Shown piece by piece: positions 10,248-20,680 of a DNA stretch of 64,000 nt (position 1 is the first letter of the stretch; the number at the start of each line of letters is the position of its first letter). The stretch spans positions 434,001 through 498,000 of the forward strand of contig JARVZY010002401.1 of the NCBI GenBank assembly GCA_030686995.1. The letters run 5' to 3'. The position numbers and the translations under genes were made by a program. Source of the stretch: Artemisia argyi (Eukaryota > Streptophyta > Magnoliopsida > Asterales > Asteraceae). The notes below the pieces were generated by a model. It saw only the letters and a list, made by a program, of their open reading frames with translations, did not search any database and was not told the DNA's origin.

Positions 10248-12440
10248 TTATTTATCTTTCAATCCTATGCTCCAAGCATGTTCATCGTGTTTGGACTTAG
10301 CCAATGCCTTTGTGAATGGATCAGCTAGATTATCCTCTGATCGTATGTCTTTCACAATCACGTGTCCTTCTTCTACCTTTCTTCGAACAAAATGGTATTT
10401 CCTATCAATGTGTTTTGACTTTCCGTGATCCTTGGGTTCTTTAGTCAAGGCGACTGCACTCTCATTATCACAGAATATTTCAATAGGGTCTTGTACAGTT
10501 GGAACAACTCCAAGATCTCCAATGAAATTCTTCATCCAAATAGCTTCCTTTGAAGCCTCACAAGCTGCAATATACTCAGACTCGCATGTGGAGTCTGCCA
10601 CTGTATCTTGCTTTGAACTTTTCCACGTCACCGCTCCCCCATTTAGCAAAAATACCCAACCAGACTGTGAACGACTATCATCTTTATCTGTTTGGAAACT
10701 TACATCACTATAACCAGTCACTATGAGTTCTTCTTCTCCACCATAAACTAAGAACCTGTCTTTAGTATTTCTTAAATACTTAAGAATGTTCTTTACAGCT
10801 GTCCAATGACCTTCACCAGGGTTCTGCTGATGTCGACTCACCATGCTCAAAGCAAAGGAGACATCAGGCCTTGTACACGTCATGGCATACATGATCGATC
10901 CTACAGCCGAAGCATATGGGACTCGACTCATTCTGTCCAGTTCTTCATTAGTTTTCGGACATTGATCCTTACTAATCTTTATGCCATGATGTAAGGGTAG
11001 ATTCCCTTTCTTAGAATTCTCCATTTTGAATCTTTTCAAAATTTTATCTAAGTACGTGTCCTGGCTAAGTCCTATAAGACGCTTTGACCTATCTCTGTAA
11101 ATCTTTATACCTAGAATATATGTTGCATCTCCCAAATCTTTCATAGAGAAACATTTCCCCAACCATTCTTTTACACTTTGTAATGTTGGGATATCGTTTC
11201 CTATGAGTAGTATATCATCCACATATAATACCAGGAAGACTACAATACTCCCACTGACTTTGATATATATACAGGACTCATCTTCACTTCTAGAAAATCC
11301 AAACTGTGTGACTTTCTCATGGAAGCAGAGATTCCAGCTACGAGATGCCTGTTTAAGTCCATAAATGGCCTTTTGAAGCTTGCACACTCTTTTAGGATAC
11401 TTTGCATTTTCAAAACCTTCTGGTTGTGCCATAAACACATCCTCTGTTAGTTTTCCGTTAAGGAAAGCGGTCTTGACATTCATCTGCCATATTTCATAAA
11501 CATGAAACGCAGCTATGGCAAGCATTATCCTAATTGACTTTATTTTAGCTACTGGTGAGAAGGTTTCCTCATAATCAATCCCGTGGGTTTGAGTATAACC
11601 TTTCACTACCAACCTAGCTTTATAAGTGTGTACATTCCCATCCATGTCTGTCTTCTTCTTGAAGATCCACTTACATCCCACAATCTTAAGACCGAGTGTA
11701 GTGTCAACCAAATTCCAAACTTGGTTGTCATACATAGACTGAATCTCGCTTTTCATAGCTTCCTTCCATTTAGCAGCCTCAGGGCTTGCCATCGCTTCCT
11801 TGTAGTTAGCAGGCTCATCCAACTCACTTAGTGTACTATCACTAATCTTGTCCTCTTCAATATGGAAACCATAATAGAATTGAGGATCCTGAGAAGGCTT
11901 GCTTACTCTACTACTTGTTCTGTGAATGGGTAAGGATATATCATCAGGTTCAACAGGTGTCACCACCTCTTGTTGAGTGTCAGTGTTTACTATAGGTTCT
12001 TCATCGGCAGAATCTTGAATTTCTTCAAGGTCTATTTTACTCCCGCTGTCCTCTTTGGATATCATTTCTCTCTCGAGGAACGTTCCTCTTCGAGCTACAA
12101 ACACCACATTATCCTTGGGTCTGTAAAACAAATATCCAAATGACTCTTTAGGATAACCGACGAAAAGACACTTTTCGGATCTGGCTTCTAGTTTGTCCTG
12201 AGCTTCTCGTCTAACGAAAACCTCACAACCCCAGATTTTGATGTGCCCAAGGGAAGGACGTTTTCCCTTCCACATCTCAAAAGGTGTCTTCGAAACCTTC
12301 TTAGTGGGTACAAGATTTAAGATATGGGCGGCTGTTTCTAATGCGTAACCCCAGAAGCTTATTGGAAGTGTTGCTCGACACATCATAGATCGAACCATGT
12401 CTAACAGGGTTCTATTTCTCCTCTCCGCAACTCCATTTAG
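10248..12440 (-). CDS. Copia polyprotein, second part: integrase C-terminus, reverse transcriptase, RNase H
   Basis: Continues in frame from the gag-protease-integrase part after one TAA codon; 14 codons (NGVAERRNR region) precede the ATG at 12398. The part from that ATG is 716 aa. Residues 1-60 finish the integrase (ISFWGYALETAAHILN, then the GHIKIWGC motif). RT (RVT_2) begins near residue 228 and holds the catalytic YVDDILL near 395. RNase H spans about 560-700 with GYSDVSFQTD (the usual Ala is Val), the CESEYIA motif, CDNESA and the ADPFTKAL end motif. RT and RNase H would copy element RNA into DNA inside the particle. No frameshift was found in this part. It lacks its own natural start because it is normally released from the polyprotein by the protease. 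Confidence 0.9.
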   Translation of the reverse strand, partial: LNGVAERRNRTLLDMVRSMMCRATLPISFWGYALETAAHILNLVPTKKVSKTPFEMWKGKRPSLGHIKIWGCEVFVRREAQDKLEARSEKCLFVGYPKESFGYLFYRPKDNVVFVARRGTFLEREMISKEDSGSKIDLEEIQDSADEEPIVNTDTQQEVVTPVEPDDISLPIHRTSSRVSKPSQDPQFYYGFHIEEDKISDSTLSELDEPANYKEAMASPEAAKWKEAMKSEIQSMYDNQVWNLVDTTLGLKIVGCKWIFKKKTDMDGNVHTYKARLVVKGYTQTHGIDYEETFSPVAKIKSIRIMLAIAAFHVYEIWQMNVKTAFLNGKLTEDVFMAQPEGFENAKYPKRVCKLQKAIYGLKQASRSWNLCFHEKVTQFGFSRSEDESCIYIKVSGSIVVFLVLYVDDILLIGNDIPTLQSVKEWLGKCFSMKDLGDATYILGIKIYRDRSKRLIGLSQDTYLDKILKRFKMENSKKGNLPLHHGIKISKDQCPKTNEELDRMSRVPYASAVGSIMYAMTCTRPDVSFALSMVSRHQQNPGEGHWTAVKNILKYLRNTKDRFLVYGGEEELIVTGYSDVSFQTDKDDSRSQSGWVFLLNGGAVTWKSSKQDTVADSTCESEYIAACEASKEAIWMKNFIGDLGVVPTVQDPIEIFCDNESAVALTKEPKDHGKSKHIDRKYHFVRRKVEEGHVIVKDIRSEDNLADPFTKALAKSKHDEHAWSIGLKDK

Positions 12441-14285
12441 TTATGGTGTTCTAGGAGGAGTTAACTGTGAAACTATACCACAGTTTTTAAGATGATCGAA
12501 AAATTCGATACTAAGGTATTCTCCTCCCCTATCGGACCGGAGCACCTTTATCTTTCTGCCTAGTTGGTTCTCTACTTCGTTTTGATACCTTTTGAATACT
12601 TCAAAAGTATCCGACTTATGTTTAATCAGATAAACATATCCATATCTACTGAAATCATCAGTAAATGTAACGTAGTAGCGGTTTCCATCTTTTGTGGTTG
12701 ATCGGAATGGTCCACACACATCCGTGTGTACTAAGTCCAATAATCCTTCACCTCTTTCACATGTTCCTGTGAATGGTGATTTAGTCATCTTTCCCAATAA
12801 GCAAGACTCGCATACATCATCCGATTTGAAGTCGAATGATTCCAACACTCCATCCTTTTGGAGTTGGGCGATGCGTTTCTTGTTTATGTGCCCAAGACGA
12901 GAATGCCACAATTTTGATTTATCAATCTCATTAGATGAACCAACATTTAAAATCACATTGCTATTATCACTAATACATTCAACAGTTTCATATATGCCTT
13001 TGCAAGGAGAAGCTTTAAATATAAAACAACCATTTGAATAAACCAAAATATCTCCATTCTCATTGTCAAATGAAAATTGATAACCATCCTTAAACAAAAC
13101 ATGAAATGAAATAATGTTTCTTGTCATTTCTGACGAATAACAACAATTATTTAAATTTATCCTAACTCCAGACTTTAGCATGAGCTTGTACTTTCCAATC
13201 TTCGTCACAGGTGTGATTTTCCTGTTCCCCATGACTAAGTTGAGCTCTCCATGCTTCAACTTCTTACTTTCCTTTAGACCCTGCGATACAGTGCAAATGT
13301 GAGTACCACACCCTGTATCCAAGACCCACGAATCAGAAGTTGTAGTATTGTGGAGTTCGATCATAAACATACCTGAGTAACTACCTTTTTCGACCTTTCC
13401 GTCTTTGAGGTCCTTCAGATATTTTGGGCAGCTACGCTTCCAATGTCCCTTTGTGTTGCAGTAGAAGCACACTGCTTCCTTTGGATCATTTGTCGGTGCA
13501 ATATCAGATTCAGCCTTTCTCTTAGACCCATAATCGGACTTTCCTTTTGTGGTCTTTCCTTTCCAGTTGGAATGAGAAGTCTTTCTTTTCTTTGCATTAT
13601 GACCAACAGTCAACACAGGAGCCGCTGAAGTAGAGGGCATATCAATCTTCTTGATCCCTTGCTCAGCGGTTTGCAACAAGCTATGGAGTTCCATTATTGA
13701 GGTCTCTTTCCCGTTCATTTGATACGAGAGCACAAACTGATTGTAATCAGCTGGCAGACCAGATAGGATTATGTTGATAGAAAGCTCAGTATCGAATACC
13801 ATGTTCAGAGATCCCAATCTGTCAAAGTACCCTTTCATCTCTAAGACAAAAGCACAAATAGAGGCTCCAGGTTTCGGTTTGCAAGCCATGAGGGATTTAA
13901 CAACATCAAGGCGTTCTTTGCTTGCCTTTGCCTGAAACATTTCAATGAGTTGTTGGTTCATCTCATAAGCCCAAGTGTTCTCAAAAGTCTTTTGCAGTTC
14001 AGGTCTCATGGAAGATGCCATGATGCATGACACTTTGTTTGCATCATCATAGTGCTTTCGGTGAGCTTCAATCTCTTCTTGGGTTGAATCATCATCAATT
14101 TTGGGAATTTGCTCATCGAGAACATACTCTTTGTTCTCATACCTTAGGGTGAACCTAAGGTTTCGCATCCAGTCCATATAGTTAGGACCGGTGAGTCTTT
14201 CCCTCCCAAGAACTGAGAGTAATGAGAAGTTTTGGTTATGTGAGGGATTGGGAACGGGAGGATTGACACCATTTTCAGTAGACAT
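12441..14285 (-). CDS. Copia polyprotein, first part: gag, protease, integrase N-terminal and core
   Basis: 614 aa from the ATG at 14285 to a TAA at 12441-12443. Order: UBN2 gag domain about 20-210 (LTGPNYMDWMRNLRF start); zinc knuckle CFYCNTKGHWKRSC near 270; aspartic protease with DTG in WVLDTGCGTHIC near 325; pre-integrase HHCC zinc finger (WHSRLGHINKKR and CESCLLGKM) near 460-500; integrase core with the DDE residues in HTDVCGPF, TDDFSRYGY and RGGEYLS (about 522, 541, 589). The TAA replaces a codon that is normally glutamine in the conserved motif between TPPRTP and NGVAERRN; CAA to TAA is a single transition. Without read-through, integrase is truncated and RT is not made, so this copy should be non-autonomous unless complemented. 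Confidence 0.92.
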   Translation of the reverse strand: MSTENGVNPPVPNPSHNQNFSLLSVLGRERLTGPNYMDWMRNLRFTLRYENKEYVLDEQIPKIDDDSTQEEIEAHRKHYDDANKVSCIMASSMRPELQKTFENTWAYEMNQQLIEMFQAKASKERLDVVKSLMACKPKPGASICAFVLEMKGYFDRLGSLNMVFDTELSINIILSGLPADYNQFVLSYQMNGKETSIMELHSLLQTAEQGIKKIDMPSTSAAPVLTVGHNAKKRKTSHSNWKGKTTKGKSDYGSKRKAESDIAPTNDPKEAVCFYCNTKGHWKRSCPKYLKDLKDGKVEKGSYSGMFMIELHNTTTSDSWVLDTGCGTHICTVSQGLKESKKLKHGELNLVMGNRKITPVTKIGKYKLMLKSGVRINLNNCCYSSEMTRNIISFHVLFKDGYQFSFDNENGDILVYSNGCFIFKASPCKGIYETVECISDNSNVILNVGSSNEIDKSKLWHSRLGHINKKRIAQLQKDGVLESFDFKSDDVCESCLLGKMTKSPFTGTCERGEGLLDLVHTDVCGPFRSTTKDGNRYYVTFTDDFSRYGYVYLIKHKSDTFEVFKRYQNEVENQLGRKIKVLRSDRGGEYLSIEFFDHLKNCGIVSQLTPPRTP

Positions 14286-15052
14286 CTATAAGATAAAATA
14301 ATTTTAGTTTAGAATGAATATTCCTTAATTAATTACCCAATTTTATATTAAGGCTAGGATCCATATTTTAGATTCGTTTTATGAAGAGGGTTGCCGTAAT
14401 CACATCACGAATTTATTTTAGGTAGACAATGTCTTTGTCAATTTCATTCTCTATGAAATTCCTAGTTCTTTTGAGATTCATTGATTCTGATCAATGGCAT
14501 GTTAATCTCGTATATGCTTATCTACAATTCATGACTGGGATGCCGAGGATCATGAATAAGACAGTGAATTTAACCATGCAAAACCCGCGTGGTACCCGGC
14601 TCGAGTCAGCCCGAGAATCGCGAGACCCACATCATCTTTCACTTATGTTCTCTTATTAATGTGCCGGTAAACCACACACGCTCCATTAATAGCCCATATG
14701 ATAGATGTGCGGTTTTCATGGGTTAGCATACTATTCACATTTTCTATATATATCTAAAACGGAAATTTTGTTTTAGTAGTTTCAAATAATATAACAATTA
14801 TAATATAAATATAAGGTTTCTTTTAAACATTTTAAACTTTTGTTCTATTTTAAACATTTTAAAATATAAGGTTCAAAATGAAACATTTTAAACTTTAGGG
14901 TTCTATTTTAAACATTTTAAAATATAAGGTTCAAAATGTAAATTCATATTAACATTCAATGATCATAAGACAATAATATAATATACAATTATTATTTACA
15001 CTTATCACATGTTAACAATTTACTTTTTAAGTGCTAATAAAATTAGGCTAAA
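14286..15052 (-). other. 5' leader of the copia element
   Basis: Non-coding leader between the primer site and the gag ATG. It holds a short internal repeat of CATTTTAAA/ATATAAGGTTC units at about 14810-14940. Confidence 0.6.
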
Positions 15053-15064
15053 GCTCTGATGCCA
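15053..15064 (-). other. Primer-binding site of the copia element
   Basis: On the minus strand TGGCATCAGAGC, one mismatch from the initiator-tRNA-Met site TGGTATCAGAGC, one base inside the 5' LTR. Confidence 0.8.
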
Positions 15065-15065
15065 C

Positions 15066-15664
15066 TGATGGGTTTTCTATTCCCAACTAGATTAATACGC
15101 AGCGGAAACAATAATAATCTAGAGCAAGAAGGGAACTAAACCCTAAAGGATCTAAACCTAATTAACTAAAAGCAACTTAAAAGAAATAAATAAATAAGTA
15201 ATTAAAAGGAAAGAAGAAAATTACTAACCTTTGAGAAAATCGAATTTCTCACGGGGACCACCTTGGTCGAACTTGGAGGCGAGTACCCAAACGAGAGTAC
15301 CTCTAATAGCTCACACCCACGAACCAAAGAGAAACTATTATTCGAACTCCTAGGGTCCCGTCAATACGAAAGACTCTTATAAGGAGTAAGAATTAGATAG
15401 TTTGAATAATTAATAATAACTATGGCATGCTCCTCTATATATAAGGAAAGGATTAGTCATGGGTTTACCCATTTGGGCGATGTGGGACAAAAACCCAAAA
15501 CCAACCCATGACCTTGTTACCACGTAACACTTAACGTGGTTATGCCGTAACTTATTCTTTGAATCATTTTCTCTTTTATAGTTCACCGAGGGCGACCCAA
15601 AAAGGACTCTAACTTTTGACGATAGTCTTACCAATTAGTTATGAACTTGGACATAATTCCAACA
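15066..15664 (-). repeat. 5' LTR of the copia element
   Basis: 599 bp, same length as the left LTR with two substitutions seen by eye. Supplies promoter and transcription start on the minus strand (TATA-like TTATATATAG near 15437-15447). Confidence 0.93.
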
Positions 15665-15669
15665 GTTAG

Positions 15670-17043
15670 TGGCATTAAAGTTCAACTTAATACATTTAGG
15701 ACTACAAACTAGTTGCCCTTGATGGAGTCAATGCAAAAGTTAAAACCATTGCATACTATTTTGGATTACATGCTAGTCGGACTTTGTATTTAATAATGAT
15801 TGTATTATAAAACTAGCATGTAGCTAGGAAATTAGAGTTACAACAATTAAAACGGGATAGAGCAAGCCAATTGTGATCCATAGGTCTTTTATGCTTCTAT
15901 GAGATATCCAAAGGTGCGAGAAAGTTTTAATATCAGGTGGTCAGGCATTCATAGAGTTACCAATATAAAACTACATGTGTTTTATAGCTATTCAAGTTAA
16001 TCTTGAATTTTTCTTGACTCAAACTCGAGTCCGGATCTTGAAAACTAATCGAGATATCAAACTTAGCATATACTAATTCTCTTGAAGCCCTAATATATCA
16101 TATCATATAAAATATTTATACACTATTTGTTTTTGTGTAGTGTCATGGTTGAACCCTAACTATATATTGTATGTAACTAAACAGTGGAGATGGTGGAGGA
16201 GACCAGTCAGACCATGCCTTGCCTGACTAACTGACTAGCTTCACCTTCAAATTAACAATTTTATACTATATTTTTACAAATGAGTGTGAGAGATGAAAGA
16301 TGTACAAAAAATTAAAAAATGAATAAAATAATGATGAGGGTTGAGGAAAAAAAGTACGAGAGGTTTTATAGGCGTGGGCATTGGTGACAGTGCAGCTGCA
16401 TGGGCATGGCCTTCGACATGGATTTCAATTGACTTCTGCTCAAAAAGCATCTTCACTTTCATGTCTCTAACTCAATGTTTTTTCTTTTAGTTTTTTTTAC
16501 ATAAATGTTTTATTGTACTACAAAAAAAAAAAAAAAAAAAAAAAGTTAATGCTTTTATCAAAAGAAAAAAGTTGCAAGAAGTTTGTAAGTTTTCTTTTTG
16601 TGTGATTAGTAAACGAGAAAAGCCTACTTGGGGACCCATGATCTAATGATGTTAATAATAGCGTCAAGAATGGTTCATGTTTTCCCATTATGCATTTCTC
16701 CTTTGGTTGCCACCACTATCTCGTGGGAGTGATTCTTACATTATAGTTGTTCTTTGATCGACATAAATATGCATTTTCGATATAAGTAAAAATAGACTTT
16801 TAATACTATATATACGTTCAAATCTCATAATAAACGTTCAATATAAACATGTCATACAATTTTAGGAGAATCAATGTCAATTAATCAATTAATAAGATGT
16901 CAAGTTTATTCTCTGAAAATTCTTTTATTGGTAAAAACCTTAAATTAAACACTTATTTATAGACTAAACTAGTAAGGTTGATGCTCGTTATGAAACTGTG
17001 TAGTTAATTGTGTAAGTTGGAATTTTGAAGTCTTTTATACTAC
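15670..17043. other. Spacer, no gene seen
   Basis: About 1.4 kb of AT-rich sequence with an A-run at about 16521-16544. No ORF with recognisable domains. Confidence 0.4.
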
Positions 17044-17046
17044 TTA

Positions 17047-17172
17047 GAGCAGTTTCAATGGTAACGCCACAAGCGCGCGTTAGCCATGCGTTAGCCGATG
17101 GGCTTGGTTGCGTTATTCGTACGTTAACGCCTAACGTTAGGGGTTTAACCCGGCGTTAAGGCAAGTTTTGGT

Positions 17173-17203
<31 letters not shown>

Positions 17204-17409
17204 TCTAGCCCCCCAAACGACTATTTTTGTGCCGTTAGGTAAAAAAAAATCAATTCAACCCCCTCCACTATAATAAACAAGAGGCTAGTTTTCAAGTTTT
17301 CAAAAAAAAAAAAAAAAATCAAAATCATGTACCCACCTCTATAAATACCCACTAAACACATATATTTTTTTTCACACATCCACTACTAATTCTCAACTCT
17401 TTATACTTA

Positions 17410-17446
<37 letters not shown>

Positions 17447-19107
17447 CTTATTCATTCACAATGGACCCAAATGAAAATGTCGAAGCATCTCAGACTTGAT
17501 CAGACCTAGATGACGAAGAAGATATAGAGTTTATGATTGTTGCGTACGAGTATTAGCAACGCTTAGAACAAGAAGAAGCTCATCCTCAGACTCAGGTGCC
17601 TCGTACCCACATATATCGTGAACGCGAGCTTGCTGAACAACGTTTGCTAAACGACTATTTTGTTAATGGCTACAAGTATACGCCCCGTAATTTTCGTAGA
17701 AGGTTTCGCATGCGCCAAAAACTATTTTTAAAAATAGTCAAAGGTATTGAATCTTATGAATCCGATTTTATTCCAGATCACTTTCAATATTTTAAGTCAG
17801 GGGTTGATTGTACTGGTCGAGGGAGTATTAGTGCTATTATGAAGTGTACGGCTGCCATACGCCAATTGGCATACGGCAACGCACCCGATGCATTTGACGA
17901 GTATTTGCAAATGGGTTCGAGTACTATGTGTTTATGTCTTGAGAATTTTAACATGTGTGTTATAGATTTGATTATGCCTGAGTTTTTAAGAAAACCAACA
18001 TGGGCGGACGTTCAAAGTATTTATCTAAAGCATGAACGGGAACATGGTTTTCCAGGAATGCTTGGTAGCATTGATTGTATGCATTGGGTGTGGAAAAATT
18101 GTCCGGTTGCTTGGCAGGGGCAATTTGGTAGGGGTGATAAAAGATACCCAACGTTAAAGCTTGAAGCTGTTGCTTCACAAGATTTGTGGATTTGGCATGC
18201 ATTTTTTGATATGGCAGGGGCAAATAATGATATTAATATTTTGGATAACTCTAATTTGTTCGACGACTTGCTAAAAGACGAATCCCCAAGGGCAACCTAT
18301 ATTGTAAATGGAAGAAGATACGAACAAGGGTATTACTTGGCTGACGGAATTTACCCACAGTGGGCAAGTTTCGTCAAATCTTTCTCGGCAACGACTGACG
18401 AGAAACATAGTTATTTCAAAAGGAGGCAAGAAAGTGCAAGGAAGGATATCGAACGTGCTTTTGGTGTACTCCAAGGACGGTGGGGTATAATACAACAACC
18501 GGCACGTGCTTATGAAATTGTCAAGATACGACGAATCATGTATACATGCATTATTTTGCATAACATGATATTGAAAGATCAAAAGTTTGTGCTCCGTGAG
18601 TATAACAGATTGTTTGTGGATCCGGTATCTAATTTGGGGCAGCAAACATGGGTCGACAGATGTGATACCCAACAACGCAAGATGAGGGAATTGTGCGACT
18701 CAGTAATGCATTCTCAGCTCCAACGTGACCTTATGGAGCATGTTTGGCAGAAACGTCTTCAACACCAACAACAACATGAAGAAGAATCTTCCGAAGACGA
18801 AGAAGATGAATAATTTTTTGTAATTCGTTTGGTTTAATTTCATATGTTTAGTTTTTCTTATTTCGTTGTTATCGTTATTGCATGTTTTTTTATATTTCGT
18901 ATTGTAATATTTAAGTTTTAATGTTATGTGGTTTATTAAATGAATTGTTAGTTTTAGTTTAGGGGCTGAATTTGAAAATATTTGAGTTAAAGCTGAGTTA
19001 TTGTTGTGGGTGTTTTTTTTGTGAGTTAAGGTTAAAGTGTTAAAGCTGATGTAGCGCTGATGTGGCACTGTGTTGAACTTTAACTTGGGTTACCATTGTA
19101 AGTGCTC
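17047..19107 (+). mobile_element. PIF/Harbinger DNA transposon
   Basis: 2061 bp flanked by TTA (17044-17046 and 19108-19110), the target duplication of this superfamily. Imperfect terminal inverted repeats: left GAGCAGTTTCAATGGTAAC, right (inverted) GAGCACTTACAATGGTAAC. It encodes a DDE transposase. Three A-runs (about 17174-17199, 17303-17318, 17413-17444) lie upstream of the coding region. The Myb/trihelix second protein that autonomous PIF/Harbinger elements usually carry was not seen. Confidence 0.92.
17461..18813 (+). pseudogene. Harbinger transposase (ALP1/HARBI1-like DDE nuclease), 5' end with two stops
   Basis: The natural start is most likely the ATG at 17461 (MDPNENVE...), in frame with the main coding stretch but interrupted by TGA at 17497-17499 and TAG at 17554-17556. 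The uninterrupted part from 17557 gives about 400 aa ending in an acidic tail (EESSEDEEDE). It has an N-terminal helix-turn-helix-like region (RRFRMRQKLFLKIVKGIE) and the DDE_Tnp_4 nuclease fold with the three acidic residues in GSIDCMHW, ANNDINILDNS and RKDIERAFGVLQ. The family cuts and pastes the element at TTA sites with a Myb-like partner. No ATG lies close after the second stop, so protein would need a downstream ATG or read-through. The catalytic domain itself shows no break, pointing to recent loss of function. Confidence 0.88.
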
Positions 19108-19329
19108 TTATAAAGAGTGTATATCTTTTTTGAAATTTAAATTAATGTTGAACAGAAATAAAGCTAAAAACTATATACACCTTAAACAATTATCGTTTTA
19201 CTTCTCTATGAGAATATTACCGTATTCTCATTTCCTATTTGCTTCTATTTGATTTTGTCATTCTTTTCTCATTTCCTCTTGCGTGCTCCTTTTAGTATGC
19301 ACCAGTGTTACCCTTCGACATTTTCATAA

Positions 19330-19471
19330 GGGAAGTGATTGGCACACTCACAAAAGTTATTGGCACACTCAACTGTACAAGCTGTTAAAGCAGGATATAC
19401 GTAAAGTACAACTGTCTAATACATTGAATGGAGTGTGCTAATAAATTTTGAGAGTGTGCAAATCATTTCCC
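19330..19471. mobile_element. Mutator-like MITE
   Basis: 142 bp with long inverted ends: left GGGAAGTGATTGGCACACTC and the complement of the right end GGGAAATGATTTGCACACTC, with similarity continuing inward to about 40 bp each side. Flanked by a perfect 9-bp duplication TTTTCATAA (19321-19329 and 19472-19480), the size typical of Mutator-like elements. No coding capacity. Confidence 0.85.
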
Positions 19472-19480
19472 TTTTCATAA

Positions 19481-20099
19481 AGACCAGTTGTGAGAGACAT
19501 TGTTCTTTACATACTAATCCTTTCATTTTTTTTTTCATTAGACCGTTCATAATCCAATTTTAGCCATTGAGTGCTTAACACTTGATGAGTGCTCAAACAC
19601 TCATCGTTTTTGATATATTTAAACTGCCAAAACGCACAAAAACAATCAAAAAGATATCAAAATACTTAAATTATCCCAGGGATTGTGTTTTATGTGTTTT
19701 AAAAGCAAAATGTGCAAAAACAAAGAAAAACCGTACAAAGTTTGCAGTATTGGCAGTTTCAGTCTCCCAAGTTTCAAAACTTGTCAATTTTAGTCCCTAT
19801 GCATTTATTTTTAAGGAAAAGTCAACCCAAGGTTTTAAAAGTCAAATAATCACAAAATATTACACTTGGGTTGCAAGTTTTCTAAAATTACAAGTTTAGT
19901 CCCTGAAAATCCAAATATGGCAAAATAAGTCCCTGGGAAGTTTTGAAATGTTGAAAAATGGAAAATTGGTTTGTGATCTTTGGAATCTTAGCAACATTGG
20001 TCCTTGGTATACAATGGGAAAAGTTACAATTTCAGTCCTTGGGTTTGGCAAAATTACAAAAATGGTCCTTGTTGAAATTACAAACCATCCGGATCCAAT
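19481..20099. other. Unassigned, low-complexity sequence
   Basis: Repeated phrases such as TTTAGTCCCTGAAAAT and TTTCAGTCCTTGGG about every 40-100 bp suggest a decayed repeat. No coding potential is credible. Confidence 0.3.
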
Positions 20100-20680
20100 A
20101 ATATCTTAACCCAAAAACCAAAACAAACCACTACCCAATCCAGTCCCTAGGCCCAGTCCACCACATCCAACCCGGCCCACTCCTTTTTATTAATAAACCC
20201 AGCATTGACCCGGGTCAACTCCTCCTTCTTCCCCCCAACAGCCAGCGTGAAAGCAGGGCATACATTCCCCCCCTCCTCACCTTTTCACCAACCAAGCCCC
20301 CCACAATAAATTCCCCTCACCTAACTAACCCACCACCATAAATGCCCTCACCTACACCCACCAATACCACTCATTTTTACCCCGACATGGTTTTGGCGCC
20401 AAAATGCCAATCAATGGCTAGGATTGATCAATGCCTAATTAAACGATGAGGATTTGGTCAGAGGGTCAAGGCAAGGCATGTGGGACTCTCAGTTTTCAAA
20501 AGGAAGCCATGTGGAAGACCTTAAGCATTAATTTTAGGTCGATATATATAGAAAAGCTCATAGAAGCTTTTGGTGTGTAATTTTTCTTAGTTTTATTGTA
20601 TTTTCAGTTTATTTTCAAAGCATTGTAACTCTTTTTATCAATGAAAGTTTAGTTTAAAGCTTAATTCTCATTTTCACTTT
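20100..20680 (+). repeat. Possible decayed LTR (promoter-like region)
   Basis: A TATA-like CGATATATATAGAAAA at about 20540-20555 is followed by a short GC-normal stretch and a polyadenylation-like ATCAATGAAAGTTTAG near 20638. This is the layout of a retroelement U3-R-U5, but no LTR ends, primer site or second copy was found. Weak call. Confidence 0.25.

Larger units (their letters stand above)
8758..15664 (-). mobile_element. Nearly intact Ty1/copia retrotransposon (6.9 kb)
   Basis: Two 599-bp LTRs (8758-9356 and 15066-15664) differ at only two positions by eye (CGG/CAG near 8797/15105 and a G/A in the AGAAGAG run). They are flanked by the 5-bp duplication GTTAG (8753-8757 and 15665-15669). 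Next to the 5' LTR is a tRNA-iMet-type primer site; next to the 3' LTR is a polypurine tract. The polyprotein order gag, protease, integrase, RT, RNase H is that of copia. High LTR identity means a recent insertion. One nonsense codon interrupts the polyprotein. The lineage within copia was not determined. Confidence 0.95.

Noticed and set aside
17596..17598. GTG as the start of the Harbinger transposase
   Set aside because: Plant nuclear genes start at ATG; the frame is open further upstream and an in-frame ATG with intervening stops at 17461 explains it better.
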